Assembly: GCA_004014935.1 (NCBI GenBank)
Contig: CP025321.1
Location: 1,860,001 to 1,924,000 of the forward strand
Direction: 5' to 3'
From: Saccharomycopsis malanga
Lineage: Eukaryota > Ascomycota > Saccharomycetes > Ascoideales > Saccharomycopsidaceae
DNA: 64,000 nt
A program made the position numbers and the translations under genes. This document shows, piece after piece, positions 28,651 through 39,362 of the stretch (position 1 is the stretch's first letter; each line of letters begins with the position of its first letter). The notes beneath the pieces were generated by a model. That model searched no databases. It saw only the letters and a program-made list of their open reading frames with translations, and was not told the origin of the DNA.

Positions 28651-29979
28651 TCACTGATTTAATTGGACATAATTGCCTGGAAAGACGCCTTGTTGACCGT
28701 TTACAATGCCGGTCCACCAACCGTTTTGATCTTCGGTTCTCTGGACAATCTGGATAACGGAGCCAGCGGTGAAGGACAAGTCACCAGCAGCTTGTGCAGT
28801 GTAATCATACAAGGCAGTACAGTACTCGACAGGGGCGGAAACAGCAGGGGCAGTTGTTTGAGGAGTGTTTACATAACCCACGGCGGGCAGAGCAGTGACT
28901 GACAGACCGGTTGAAGGAGCAGAATAGGCGGTAGCCGAATACGAAGGAGGAGCGGTAGAAGAAGCACTGAGACCAGTGTAGCCAGCAGTAGGTTGACCAG
29001 AGTAAGAGCCGCCAGTGGAAGTGGATGTAGGGGCAGCAGAATAAGCAGGAAGGTATTCCAGTTGTTGATTTTGAGCGTTTTCAGCAGCTTCATCGGCTTT
29101 ACCAAACCGTCTTTTGGTGAGTTCCAATTTGTTTTTGGCGTGATTAGTTTTAAAATGGCAAATACCAATAGCTTCAGTGAGCTCTTCAACGTTGCCGCGT
29201 TTTTCCAAAAAGGAAGTGACAACATCACCATTAAGATTGAAGTAAGGGATTTTCAACTCTTCCATTCTGGTGTACAAGGTGTAGAAAATGTTCAATTGCA
29301 TGTAATAGAAGGAAACAAACAAAGGTTTGATGAATTCAGCTTCCAAATAAAACAATTGAGGCAATTCCTCTTTACAGATATTATTATAATAATCATATTC
29401 CTGCTGGGCGATTTCTACATTGGATTGCGCTTTGTACAAACGTTCTTCGTCCTTGGCAGTTTTCTCCTTTTTGGTTTCGATCTTCTTCACGCTTTCAGTG
29501 TGTCTATCCAAATCAATTCTCTTATGATTACGTTTAGTCAACATTTTTCTCACTGTTTGGATGATCTTCAACAATTCCTTGGCTGGATTGATGATCCGCT
29601 CTTCTATCAAGGCAAGGTCGGGCGCCAACGAGGCTTTGATCTCAGTCACCAAGGCTCGATACGCCTCGCAAGCTTCTATTCCATCTGGATTATCTTCAGG
29701 AATAGTCGCATTGGGATCCGACACTTTTCCAGAAATCGGCTTGTATATCTCTTCCACTCCTTTTGAAAACTCAATCTGGTGGTCCAATAATCCATTCACT
29801 GCTTTGAAATACTTGTTTGTCTCTTCTGATAACTTTTTGGTTTCGGTTTCAAACTCTTTGAACCGTCTTTCCGCATCAACAAATACTGGATCATCTTCTA
29901 TCGCTTCGCCCATATTGAGCCGCTTCTTCATGAGGGTTGGCGCCCTCGCAATACCTTTTGAAAACCCTTTGAAACTCAT
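28651..29979 (-). CDS. RVS167: RVS167, amphiphysin-type BAR-SH3 endocytic protein
   Basis: 442 residues. The N-terminal BAR domain covers about residues 5-240 ([55 protein letters not shown]). A Gly/Ala/Pro/Ser/Tyr-rich linker follows (about 305-380), then a C-terminal SH3 domain (about 384-442) with [15 protein letters not shown], the NGWWTG Trp pair and VFPGNYVQL. Rvs167 pairs with Rvs161 as a crescent-shaped dimer at the neck of endocytic invaginations and helps vesicle scission at cortical actin patches. S. cerevisiae Rvs167 is 482 residues; the difference is mostly in the linker. Start and end match the family. Confidence 0.97.
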   Translation of the reverse strand: MSFKGFSKGIARAPTLMKKRLNMGEAIEDDPVFVDAERRFKEFETETKKLSEETNKYFKAVNGLLDHQIEFSKGVEEIYKPISGKVSDPNATIPEDNPDGIEACEAYRALVTEIKASLAPDLALIEERIINPAKELLKIIQTVRKMLTKRNHKRIDLDRHTESVKKIETKKEKTAKDEERLYKAQSNVEIAQQEYDYYNNICKEELPQLFYLEAEFIKPLFVSFYYMQLNIFYTLYTRMEELKIPYFNLNGDVVTSFLEKRGNVEELTEAIGICHFKTNHAKNKLELTKRRFGKADEAAENAQNQQLEYLPAYSAAPTSTSTGGSYSGQPTAGYTGLSASSTAPPSYSATAYSAPSTGLSVTALPAVGYVNTPQTTAPAVSAPVEYCTALYDYTAQAAGDLSFTAGSVIQIVQRTEDQNGWWTGIVNGQQGVFPGNYVQLNQ

Positions 29980-30287
29980 TTTAGTTTGATATTTTGGTAG
30001 TAATTACAGTACACTTTGTTTACGCTGGTTCAATTCGTCGTCGTATATTGCGGATTTTTAGGGGCAACTGAAATTGTCCGTCCCAAGTCGGCTGACTAAG
30101 CGCCTAATTGTAAGGCCAATAGTGATATGAGGTGATGCAGAATACGACGGTGATAATAGAAAGGAACAGAGAGTAATTTTTAGTTGTAGTTTGATAATAA
30201 TCGCTAGATTACAATCATTATAAAATATTCTCAAATTGGTAGTCATTAGACAGTATGCACGATAAAATAATCATTGTATGTCGCGAG

Positions 30288-30525
30288 CCGCTGGACCTGA
30301 TGGCTAGTGCTCTTGAAGAAGAGTAAAAGACCTGAGAGGATAATTTAGCAGATAGTAGTCTCAAAAAAGAGGAAAAGTCCTAACAGACTCAAGGGTGGGT
30401 TGGCTATGATCAACATGACATTATTAGGATTTCACCATTGGGATTTCACCACTGGGTTTTGCTAGGTCCTTAGTGCGTGTATACGAAATTGATATTTACT
30501 GGGGTTGCAATGTAAGATATTATAA
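30288..30525 (+). mobile_element. Short-family element S9, with one extra module
   Basis: Head CCGCTGGACCTGATGGCTAG, then GTAAAAGACCTGAGAGG. One AGCAGATAGTAGTCTC module follows, then CTAACAGACTCAAGGGTGGG, and the body ends with TTACTGGGGTTGCAATGTAAG and an AT-rich tail. Confidence 0.65.
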
Positions 30526-30608
30526 TGAAAAATATAATAAATTTATGATAATATAATAATATCATATATATAATCCATATATAAATAATATCATAATATC
30601 ATATATTC

Positions 30609-30782
30609 ATTATAATAACTTACATTTCGAGCCCAGTAAATTTCAATTTCGTATATACACTCTATGTCTAAAGTGACTTGGTAAAGCCCAATCATATCCT
30701 GTTGGTCGTAATTTTCTCACCCTTGTGCCTGCCAGACCTTTTTCTCTTCTCTGAGAGCACTAACCACTGAGCCATCCAGTGG
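30609..30782 (-). mobile_element. Short-family element S10
   Basis: Well-preserved minus-strand copy. Read on that strand: CCACTGGATGGCTCAGTGG head, GTTAGTGCTCTCAGAGAAGA, AAAAAGGTCTGGCAGG, CACAAGGGTGAGAAAATTAC, GACTTGGTAAAGCCC-type body motifs (partly on the opposite strand), then ACTGGGCTCGAAATGTAAG and an ATTAT tail. It is useful as a near-consensus for the subfamily lacking box B. Confidence 0.75.
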
Positions 30783-31041
30783 TCTTTGAGATATTATTTT
30801 ACTATTATATTTAACATACAACAATTACCAAGCTGACATTATAGATTATTTCATGCTGATAATATTGCAAATAAAATGTATCCACTATGAATCTCAGCAC
30901 TCAATAATACACTATAATGTAACACCTTCTCCTCATAACCTCTATATTCACTCTCTACAGTGCTGCTTAACAAAGCCGTGAGATCAACAAAATGCAAGTA
31001 ATATCAATTTAGCATACAAAACATAGCAAATCAAACATATA

Positions 31042-32643
31042 TCAGTCCGATTCCAGTTCGTGTCTTTCGTATTTCGGTACCAATAAGTCATTGTAGAACT
31101 GCTGGTCTTCATAAGCGCTGATAAAAGCGCCTATGGAGCCCAAGTAGCCTTCGTGGCGAAGAAAGTAGGCTTTTTTCATTCCGCTGCTCCAAAAGTTTAT
31201 AGCATAACTTAGCGTGATAATGGTTTGTAGATGGTTTCTTATGAAAGAGCCTGCGAAGAAGATTTTTTTCAAATTATATTTTTCAGCTTGCAAGTAGGCA
31301 ATTTGTCCTATATTGTTAGACACGGCGTAGAGAAAAGACTTAGAAATGTCGGATTGTTTAAACTTGGAAAGTCTTTGAAATTGTGAAAGTGATGGAAAAG
31401 AATCTTCAATCTCCTCTTCTTGACGAGATTTCCTGCGACGGTGGTAAGATTGAGGATGAAGATTGGAGTTTGTCGTGTTGGAATACAGAATGTCAGAGTC
31501 TGAGGAGCTGGGAATAGGGTCTGGTTCTGTTGAGCTTTCTGGATCTGCCTCGTTATCACTACTAGAGGTGCTCATGTTCTTAGTCTTTCCATTTCTGCTG
31601 TTGGTTTCGTCGGTTTCGCTTCCATAGACGCTTTCATCGTTTCTATTGTATCCACCATCTAGTTTTCCGGTAACGGTTTTGAAAACCTTGCCAAAACTAC
31701 TGGCAATGGTGGTGGATTTCAAACCAATCTTGTCATAACTCACGCCGTATATATCACCCACCAACATGTCAACATTTGCATTGTCGCCATTGGATGCCAT
31801 GGCAAGCATGTCGTCATATGTTTTAGCATTAGTCAACAAAGACAAGATGCCCCACAAGGTGCCACCACCAATAGAAGAGCCTCCTATACGGACATGTGAT
31901 TTAGGGCCAGTTACTTTAATCATCGAAACCCCAGAGCCAATGTTCACCAAGAGATAAGGATAGATAGAGTTGTTATCACTCTTGTCCTCTGAAAAGTTTA
32001 TATACTGCAACTTGCGCTCATCTTCGATTTTCAAGTTTATATTGTCATCATAAATGAAAACCTCGTTTGGCACATTATGTATTAGGAAATTCAACCCTAC
32101 AATCAATGATTCCATTTCGTCCTTTGTTTTGAAACAAGGCACGCTGTTGGTTCTTTTGATACATTCGTCATTGAGCCTACTAGAACCATTGGTAAGATGT
32201 TTGCCCAAGACAAGTCCTAATCCTTGGGCTAGTTTCTCGGTATATTTGATAGATCCCCCGCCAGTTCCATACAAATTGATTGAATGGTTCTTGAAATGTG
32301 TCAAATAGTATTCGCGGGTCATTCCTTTGGCTTCATCTATGCAAACTACCCCATTTTCTATTTCCACACTCACTACTAGCTGTTTAAGATAATTTATAAA
32401 CTCGTCAATTCTTTCGGTTTCAATCTTGAAAAACTTGAGTTTTCCACCAGTCTGTTGTTGGTTCCGGCTGAAATAGGTCACCTTCGCTAGCGTCCCTCCA
32501 ATATCAATACCTAGATGATGTATAACTGCTCTTTGGTTCGGAAGAAGAATGTCTTTAGACTTGTGAATCCGGCCGCTCGATGACACTTTTAAACTCGTGT
32601 TGTCAGATATATAAGCATTTTCCACATTGAATGGTTTCGTCAT
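31042..32643 (-). CDS. CAB1: CAB1, type II pantothenate kinase, with a long acidic insertion
   Basis: 533 residues; S. cerevisiae Cab1 is 367. The nucleotide-binding core is present: GIDIGGTLAKVTYF (about residue 47), GTGGGSIKYTEKL (about 125), VNIGSGVSMIKV and GGSSIGGGTLWGILSLL (about 245-270). The C-terminal part, IFFAGSFIRNH, also matches the actin-like kinase fold. The enzyme phosphorylates pantothenate in the first step of coenzyme A synthesis. Between the conserved ATIASSFG and SKSFLYAVSNNIGQIAYL segments lies an inserted Ser/Asp/Glu-rich and basic stretch of about 110 residues (SSSDNEADPESSTEPDP, YHRRRKSRQEEE), which accounts for much of the extra length. Both sides read in one frame, so it is probably a disordered loop rather than an unspliced intron. 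Confidence 0.94.
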   Translation of the reverse strand: MTKPFNVENAYISDNTSLKVSSSGRIHKSKDILLPNQRAVIHHLGIDIGGTLAKVTYFSRNQQQTGGKLKFFKIETERIDEFINYLKQLVVSVEIENGVVCIDEAKGMTREYYLTHFKNHSINLYGTGGGSIKYTEKLAQGLGLVLGKHLTNGSSRLNDECIKRTNSVPCFKTKDEMESLIVGLNFLIHNVPNEVFIYDDNINLKIEDERKLQYINFSEDKSDNNSIYPYLLVNIGSGVSMIKVTGPKSHVRIGGSSIGGGTLWGILSLLTNAKTYDDMLAMASNGDNANVDMLVGDIYGVSYDKIGLKSTTIASSFGKVFKTVTGKLDGGYNRNDESVYGSETDETNSRNGKTKNMSTSSSDNEADPESSTEPDPIPSSSDSDILYSNTTNSNLHPQSYHRRRKSRQEEEIEDSFPSLSQFQRLSKFKQSDISKSFLYAVSNNIGQIAYLQAEKYNLKKIFFAGSFIRNHLQTIITLSYAINFWSSGMKKAYFLRHEGYLGSIGAFISAYEDQQFYNDLLVPKYERHELESD

Positions 32644-33954
32644 AGCTTGTGGCCAAACTCTAGTTACGAGTTGATTAATTGTATACCTATAAAATTGGTA
32701 ATATTTACCAACAATATTAAGATTAAAATTTTCACTATGCCGATCTTTCGGTAGGAAGGAGCCTTTGAGGATTTATGAGAATCAGAATCAATTGCAAAAC
32801 GACGTACGTGTAAACCAATCTTGATAATAATGAACAAGTATGATTCAGATGAATCCTTTTGATTTCCTGTTTGACCACTACGGATAAATCGTGCGATTGA
32901 CTATTGCTCAACAAATGTTGAGGTGAAAAGAATATATATTTTTCGCACTTTCCGTGAAGACTATCGTAATGTCAGTTAGGCTTACAATCAAATCCAGTAC
33001 TCTATAGTAATGGTTGTTTTGAAATTGTGTAGAAATCTGAATTTATAATATCCAAGTTATTTAATGGTGTTTGTCGTTGTAAACCTTTTGTTGGGTATCG
33101 GGTCACGCACTATATATATGCCTGAATATGGAATTAAGTGAGATAATATTGATAAATGACACCATTTTTTTATATAATATTATTATCACTGACTCTACTG
33201 AAAAACCACTTTTAAACCACTAACACCAACGCTACTTAAAACTTACTAACACCAACACTATCTTGTATTCTTTTCCAATAAAATCTTTGCTATATATATA
33301 GAGCTATATATTGAAATAGGTGTTGTCAGACAAGTTGAGTATAATATGTCTTATGAGTGAAACGAGTAGGATTTATAGTAAATAATGTAGTATAATATAT
33401 GTATATTTGGAAGTTTATTATAATAACAATTATCTGCAAATTCACTATAATATTGATTATTAGCTCAGTATCTGTTCTTTAAATTTGGCACTCTGCTTCA
33501 AAATTTTGTATATCATATTCATGTGTGTCTTCATCATACACAGTATCCATTGTCTAAAGACAAATTGTAGAATGATAGCCATTATGAGTCTGGCTATATT
33601 ACTACATAAACTCAATACTCAGTTGCTACAAATTTGCCTCATACTCTCCTTTTTACTGAAACACCACTAATACCAATCTCGTATTTTCTGCCAATACAGC
33701 CTCTACAAAACTTTTCCAATAATAAAAACGTCTTATATTTCGAGCATAGTGACTATCAGTTTCGTACATACGTGCTGTGTCTACATTGACTCGGTAAAAC
33801 CCAATAATGTCCTTCTAAACATAATATTGTGAGCTTGTTAGGCCTTTTCTCCTTTTCAAAAGCACTTTTTTCACTAAACTATCCTGCCCAGGGGCTACTT
33901 GTCCAATATAAACCAGTTATATTACCAAGGAAGTCTCTATAAACAATCTCTATA
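32644..33954. other. AT-rich spacer with one short element
   Basis: About 1.3 kb between CAB1 and the 33955 gene, very AT-rich with TATATA runs near 33110 and 33290. It contains short element S11 at 33722-33896. Nothing else recognised. Confidence 0.6.
33710..33911 (-). mobile_element. Short-family element S11 with near-perfect target-site duplication
   Basis: ACTTTTCCAATAATAA (33710-33725) and ACTTGTCCAATATAA (33897-33911) flank the element: 12 positions align with one mismatch, then one extra A. The element (about 33722-33896) is minus-strand, with GTCTTATATTTCGAG at its 3' side, then CAGTTTCGTACATACG and a diverged head CAGGATAGTTTAGTG. The duplication is less perfect than that of S3, which fits an older insertion. 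Confidence 0.65.
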
Positions 33955-35892
33955 CTACCTAAATATGTTGGAAAGCCGGAACAGTCCGCTGGACTTTTTC
34001 CATTCCTCGTTGGCCTTTTTGAACTCCATTTCCCTTACAGTATCTTCAATAAGTTGTTTAGTGCTATTACGCAACTCACTATCTATGATCCTGTCGAAAT
34101 CAATCTTATAACTGTCCTCGAGGTCCTTGATAGTTGTATAAGCGTTCAACTCAAGACAAACAGAATACAATTCTCTTATTACATCGATGCCTATTCTGGC
34201 TTGGCCGAGAAGATTATACACCTCGTACTTAATGATATCGTCCACGTTGAAAAAGTTGTTATACTTCCTGTCAAACTGTTTCCGATCAGAGACCAACAAC
34301 AAACTGACCTTCTCTGTAACACCCATCATCAAGGGACGAAGATATATGAACTGTAAAAGGTTGACAAGCCATTGTAATTGGTCATTATCTTGGGTGGCTT
34401 TGATTTTCTCCAAATAAACGTTGACCAAATCAACTGGAAACAATATTTCAATGTCTAAAGAGCCATCTATTTTTTCAAATGACAAATTGTTCGCAGCCAA
34501 ATACTTCTTTGAAATGTTGAAGGCATTGTCTGAGACATCAATCCTGAGTTCAGGTGAATCATCATGACTGAGGAAATACGAATTTGCCATCCATTTGTAC
34601 GTCAACAAGTCTATCAAGGCATATTGTTTCCATTTGAGACAATTCTCCATCGCCACAATGAAAGTTTTGGGATCCACTGTTTGGAACTTGAAAAACCCGC
34701 CAGTGTAATCGGTTATTCTCACCATTGCCACTTTGCCGGTATCTGACAGGCAGTTTTCAGCTAGCAATCTCGCTTTTCCCGGTTTGTTTCGGTGATAAAA
34801 CAAGTTTTCCGGATATTTCCACCGGGAAAATCCTTCAAGCAGTTGGTAATTTGATTGTTTCATAGGAGGAACAAGATCTTGGCTGTTCAACTTATAGATC
34901 TCCTCCTCCTCCTCTTCTTGCTTGTTAGCATTTCCATATGAGTGTATATAGCTAGTAGATAAATGTTCCTTAGAAAGCTTTTTCTCGTTCTTGAGCAAAA
35001 GGTCTATTAGTTGGATAAAACAGTCATCATCGTTTATCAGTAGTAGTTCTACAAACACGGTTTCCGGCACTTTTATCCGTTCCTGTTGGCAAATGTCAAA
35101 GATTATCTTGGAGTAATTGTCCAATTTGTTTTTTTGAAAAAAAACAAGTAGACTGTAGAGCACTTGGGGATGTAAAAACTCGTTGGAACGGGATAATATC
35201 TCTACTATATTGAGTATTGTAAAGGGGAGCTCGTTATTCTCTACAAATGCGGTTTCGAGTTTCTTGATAGTATTGGCGGCGTCTACAGGATTTGTGATCC
35301 AATTTCTATCTCCGTATTCAATCGAATTGTAAGGTAAAGTCAGTAATTCGTACCGCATCGCGTTCAATTGGAAATAACGTCCCAGCTGTTCTTTCACACT
35401 AGCAGCTGTCTCGTCGTTCAAACTTTTCACAAGCTCGTCGATATCTATGCGATCCAAATCTTCTTTGGTCGACAAAGGATGCCGTGAGAGAAAATCCTCA
35501 GTAGTGTGTAGATACAATGTTTTTATCAACTCGTATTTCAACGCTTTTGGTACGTTTTTAAAACCTTTGGTTGTGCCAGCAAATACAGACCCTAATTTAA
35601 TTTCATTCAATGCAGTAAGTAGCATTCGATGTACCAACATATGTAAAATCTCCTCCAACTTTCTATTATGATACCTAGCAGGACCGTATGTCTTTGTAAG
35701 ACTCTTCATAGTGGTAATCGGAGCACAGCATTTGGTCGGTGTGGTTTCTATTTTATGGAATTTCGAACACAGCCAGTGACGTTTCGTTGAATGTTCGTCC
35801 ACTCTTTCATTGGCTATTGTGCTAAACCCTCTTTTAATCTTATTCAAGCAACTATGACATTGAAGCGCACAGCGCATCTTTCTTGATAACAT
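33955..35892 (-). CDS. Probable mitochondrial helical-repeat protein, unassigned
   Basis: 645 residues from the ATG at 35892. The frame runs another 65 codons upstream, but only from a GTG. The chosen start gives a classic mitochondrial presequence (MLSRKMRCALQCHSC, KIKRGFSTIANE). The rest is largely alpha-helical with Leu-rich segments (ILNIVEILSRSNEFL, VLYSLLVFFQKNKLDNY, FVELLLINDDD), like the poorly conserved helical-repeat (PPR-like) factors that act on single mitochondrial mRNAs in yeasts. No catalytic motif is visible. The C-terminus is Lys/Glu-rich. It follows SKY1 on the same strand after about 450 bp. Role in mitochondrial RNA or translation is inferred only from presequence and helical character. 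Confidence 0.65.
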   Translation of the reverse strand: MLSRKMRCALQCHSCLNKIKRGFSTIANERVDEHSTKRHWLCSKFHKIETTPTKCCAPITTMKSLTKTYGPARYHNRKLEEILHMLVHRMLLTALNEIKLGSVFAGTTKGFKNVPKALKYELIKTLYLHTTEDFLSRHPLSTKEDLDRIDIDELVKSLNDETAASVKEQLGRYFQLNAMRYELLTLPYNSIEYGDRNWITNPVDAANTIKKLETAFVENNELPFTILNIVEILSRSNEFLHPQVLYSLLVFFQKNKLDNYSKIIFDICQQERIKVPETVFVELLLINDDDCFIQLIDLLLKNEKKLSKEHLSTSYIHSYGNANKQEEEEEEIYKLNSQDLVPPMKQSNYQLLEGFSRWKYPENLFYHRNKPGKARLLAENCLSDTGKVAMVRITDYTGGFFKFQTVDPKTFIVAMENCLKWKQYALIDLLTYKWMANSYFLSHDDSPELRIDVSDNAFNISKKYLAANNLSFEKIDGSLDIEILFPVDLVNVYLEKIKATQDNDQLQWLVNLLQFIYLRPLMMGVTEKVSLLLVSDRKQFDRKYNNFFNVDDIIKYEVYNLLGQARIGIDVIRELYSVCLELNAYTTIKDLEDSYKIDFDRIIDSELRNSTKQLIEDTVREMEFKKANEEWKKSSGLFRLSNIFR

Positions 35893-36347
35893 GGCCAATC
35901 TTCCTAGATATTGAATTATATTACTTGATGCTACTGTACTCTCATAGTTGCCATTATGAGCAAAGTAGAGGTCTTGTAGTCTTGCCTCCTGTTTAGTCCA
36001 AGTTTCTGTAATAAATCTCTTGGAAACGTAACTCTGACGAAATTTTTCATAGATATTTTTCACGCTATTTTGCGCTATGATTATCACTGGTGATTTTTTA
36101 CACTGTCAATTGGTGGACAATGGCTAGTTTAACAAAAAACAATTGTGAACTCTTTGAAATAATGACTTTGGGGAATTCTAAATAACAACACTTACAATCG
36201 CTTTAAAAAACAAAAATTATTAATTAGAACCAAAACGCTATGCAAGCTGCCATTAGAAAGCGTATTAAAATTAAAACTAAGTATAAAAAAACAGCAAGAA
36301 CTAAAGATATTAAAAAGACCCAATAAAATAAATTAAAATAAAAAAGC

Positions 36348-38756
36348 TCACCTATGATAATAATCGTAACACTCGTCATGGTTTGTCGCGTAATCATCAA
36401 CATCCTCGTAATCATTGACATCGCTATCATCGCTAGACTCTTCTTCATCAGTCCCATCACGTCTTGGTATTTCACAAGACCAACCTGGGATATCTTCTCC
36501 ACAGAGACCCAATTTGCGATCTACAATATCCTCATCTTCGTAGAAAGATCCAGTTCCAGTATGGATTTTCAACCATGGATGATTTGATAAAGAACCTGCA
36601 TCCTGACGGTAACGTGGGTGTAATTCCAACATACGAATAAGAAAGTCTTCAATCTCCTTACTTTCTCTTCTGGGTATCTGATGTCGATCCATCAATACTC
36701 TATGGATACTTTTATATTTGATTTGGGAAACTCTGACCACACGGTTCACCATTGAGTTGAAAAACTTCTTGCCCAATTTGGAATGCGTGTAGAGCTCATA
36801 AGGAAATATAAAAGGACCACACCGGTTCCCTTTGGAGTTGTAGAAATCAGACAGTTTTGTGCGCATGATCTTGTCTAAATCAAAGCCTTCTGGGGGAGGA
36901 TATGGAAGAGACTGGAGAGGTCTTTTGACAAAATTGTTATTGTCATCGAAAAACCAAGTGTCATAGAAATCAAAGCACGCTCGTTGATTGCGGTAATGCT
37001 TTTCATCCAACACCATGCCAATGATTTTTGCTAAATGTTCAGAGTCACGATCAAACGAAGAAAGCCGTGAATTGGGCTTGAATGCAAACTGGCCTGTGAT
37101 TAGTTCATATATTAAACAACCAACAGACCACATGTCTGTAGAACACCCCCAAAATCCCTGTACAAGAATTTCAGGAGACCGATATTCGCGGGTTTGTATG
37201 GCATCGGTGAAATGCTGATCTACAAAACATCCATTTCCCAAATCCGCAATTTTCACAATAATGTTTTGATCCAACTCTTCTAGTTCGTCTTCCAAAGAAC
37301 GAATATCTTGGTGTGCATTTTTGTCGGTATCGCATTGTGCATTTTTGTCGGTATCACACTGTGCATTTTTGTCGGTATTGGAAAGTTGAATTTTTCGCAA
37401 TCCATCCGCCAAATTACTTTGGACGGTTTCTCCGGCAAACTGGAACCTGTCAAACAATTTGGTTTTAGGGCTGCTGTCGCCGTAGCAGAAGGAATAAATG
37501 CTGGATTGTCTAAGAATAGGCGAAGGAAGCGGTTTAGAGCATCTTATTGGAGTGAGGTTTTTAGGGGTGGTAGAAGAGATCAGTTGGGAGTCCAGGAGGT
37601 TGGAGGTGATGATGCTGAGTCGTTTTTTAGTAGGGCCGGTGACAGCAGAAGCAATTGGGATGGCGGTAGCTGTGGCGGTTGACACTACGTTTGAACAAGT
37701 GCTCAGTGCAGTGGAGACAGAGCCATTGGAAGAAACAAAGCTTTTACGGCTGCGGCGAAGGAGTTTTTCTTCGTAGCGAACTAGTTCTACAACTTTGTCT
37801 ACGTTTTTTATTTCTATCATGATGTTTTCGGGCTTTAGGTCTGTGTGGATAAGACCGCATTTGCGATGGAGATAGTCTAGCGCTAATAAGATTTGTCTAG
37901 AGATACGTTTTACGAGCGATAGCGGAAGACCGCCATGGTAATCCTTGAAAATCTTGTCCAACACATGGATGTTGGACGGGGCGTCGCCAAAGGAAAGCGA
38001 GTCGTTGAGACTGAAGTTGCTTTCCAACACAGAGGATGTTATGGAGGAGAAGGACTTCTTGGAGCCGACTTTATACGGAGTTTCGCTCAAGTCTTTTGAA
38101 GGAGAATCGGAGGAATCGCTTTTGTACAGCGACAAATCCTTATATTGGCTGTACAAATCACGGAATTTGTAGATTAGATTCAACATGTTTTCTCCCAAAA
38201 GCTCAAACACCATGCAAACATGGTCTCCGTTGGGCCCGCTGAGCAAAAAGTAGTCCAAAAGCTTTACTACGTGTTTTTTTCCAGGATGCTCAGGCCCCCC
38301 GTTGGACGTCTTGAGGATTTTGATCTCGTCAATGGCCGCCAACTTGTACTTTTCCGCAGACTTGATGATCTTAAGTGCTACATACGACTTGGTTTCCAAG
38401 TTCAACGCTAGCCATACTGTGGAAAAATGTCCCCATCCAAGCTTGCGTACCACCTGATACTGCTGATTATCCCCACAAAGGTCCCCCAACTTGGCCGGAT
38501 GGTATCCTCCAGGCCGATAATCTTCTAAATCCTCTTCTTTATTGAAATCTATATCGTCGTTGTCGTCATCGTCACCGTCATCGTCACCGTCATCGTCATC
38601 GTCTACTTGGTCTACTTTCTTCATGTCTTTCTTCTCGTCATTCTCATTGGCTATATGCTCTCGGTTATTACTGCCATTTTCGCTATCAAACACCTCTGAC
38701 AAGTATTCTGTCTCGAGAATGGCCTCAGCGACGCTCTTCTGCACGATGCTGCTCAT
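36348..38756 (-). CDS. SKY1: SKY1, SR-protein kinase
   Basis: 802 residues; S. cerevisiae Sky1 is 742. The kinase domain is split by a spacer, as in SRPKs. The N-lobe begins at EDYRPGGYHPAKLGD and RKLGWGHFSTVWLA (about residues 80-117); the catalytic loop is LIHTDLKPENIMIEI; then comes a Ser/Thr-rich spacer of about 160 residues. The C-lobe starts at VKIADLGNGCFVDQHFT (DLG in place of DFG, typical of SRPKs), with IQTREYRSPE and WSVGCLIYELITG after it. Sky1 phosphorylates SR-type mRNA-binding proteins such as Npl3 and affects their nuclear import. The spacer carries a three-copy octapeptide DKNAQCDT, encoded by a 24-bp repeat at 37313-37379. An acidic tail follows the kinase. Ends TGA. Confidence 0.97.
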   Translation of the reverse strand: MSSIVQKSVAEAILETEYLSEVFDSENGSNNREHIANENDEKKDMKKVDQVDDDDDGDDDGDDDDNDDIDFNKEEDLEDYRPGGYHPAKLGDLCGDNQQYQVVRKLGWGHFSTVWLALNLETKSYVALKIIKSAEKYKLAAIDEIKILKTSNGGPEHPGKKHVVKLLDYFLLSGPNGDHVCMVFELLGENMLNLIYKFRDLYSQYKDLSLYKSDSSDSPSKDLSETPYKVGSKKSFSSITSSVLESNFSLNDSLSFGDAPSNIHVLDKIFKDYHGGLPLSLVKRISRQILLALDYLHRKCGLIHTDLKPENIMIEIKNVDKVVELVRYEEKLLRRSRKSFVSSNGSVSTALSTCSNVVSTATATAIPIASAVTGPTKKRLSIITSNLLDSQLISSTTPKNLTPIRCSKPLPSPILRQSSIYSFCYGDSSPKTKLFDRFQFAGETVQSNLADGLRKIQLSNTDKNAQCDTDKNAQCDTDKNAHQDIRSLEDELEELDQNIIVKIADLGNGCFVDQHFTDAIQTREYRSPEILVQGFWGCSTDMWSVGCLIYELITGQFAFKPNSRLSSFDRDSEHLAKIIGMVLDEKHYRNQRACFDFYDTWFFDDNNNFVKRPLQSLPYPPPEGFDLDKIMRTKLSDFYNSKGNRCGPFIFPYELYTHSKLGKKFFNSMVNRVVRVSQIKYKSIHRVLMDRHQIPRRESKEIEDFLIRMLELHPRYRQDAGSLSNHPWLKIHTGTGSFYEDEDIVDRKLGLCGEDIPGWSCEIPRRDGTDEEESSDDSDVNDYEDVDDYATNHDECYDYYHR
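37313..37379 (-). repeat. 24-bp coding repeat inside SKY1
   Basis: Three copies of a TGTGCATTTTTGTCGGTATC unit (plus strand) in the SRPK spacer, encoding DKNAQCDT, DKNAQCDT and DKNAHQD. The in-frame length and spacer position suggest slippage in a disordered segment. Confidence 0.85.
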
Positions 38757-39362
38757 GACGCACAGGTTTATGTATGTACTTTACAGCTGTTGCAGCATGC
38801 AACTAGTAACCATATAAATACACTTCTACAAGTCTTCTTAAGCTCTCAGAGTGCCAGGTTTCCATTTGAAGGAACACCAGAAAGGAAAAGCAACCACCTT
38901 ATCAAAATATGCGTTTGGCAGCTGTCAAAAATCGTATACAAAAGATTGGAAATTCACTCTTGTTGGTCCTGTATGCTTCTCAATACAAAAACAACGCTTT
39001 GTCATCAAAAAACACCTTGGAAATTTCCACTGCTATCAACACCAATCCTGCTCTAGCCACTTATCATCTCATATATCGCATTTCTTCCACTCATTTTCCT
39101 TCGAGGACCTCCTATATAACTGCTCCTTCTTGATCGCTAAGATCTGTGGTTGTGTGCCCTGTGCGATGCTCTGCAGTATCTTGCATGAACCGGCTGGCCA
39201 ATGGCAGGGCTTCGCTTATGGTTCGCTAAATGTATGAAGCAATTGGTTTAGAAGAGTATAGGTGATGCTAACTGACTTGTATTCGGCAATAGCGCCAGCT
39301 ATTGTCGGTCTAGACGGTCTTGCAGTATGTAAGTGTTAAATTATTACGATTTGTGATGATTT

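Larger units (their letters stand above)
29980..31041. other. Intergenic spacer with two short elements in opposite orientation
   Basis: RVS167 and CAB1 are both on the minus strand; this spacer holds S9 (30288-30525, plus) and S10 (30609-30782, minus), tail to tail across an AT/TA-rich stretch (30525-30608). The rest is AT-rich. Confidence 0.65.

Noticed and set aside
38851-39237. Frames of 128 and 74 codons upstream of SKY1
   Set aside because: They overlap in different frames; the longer starts with a non-ATG codon, and neither shows a domain or codon bias like the neighbours.
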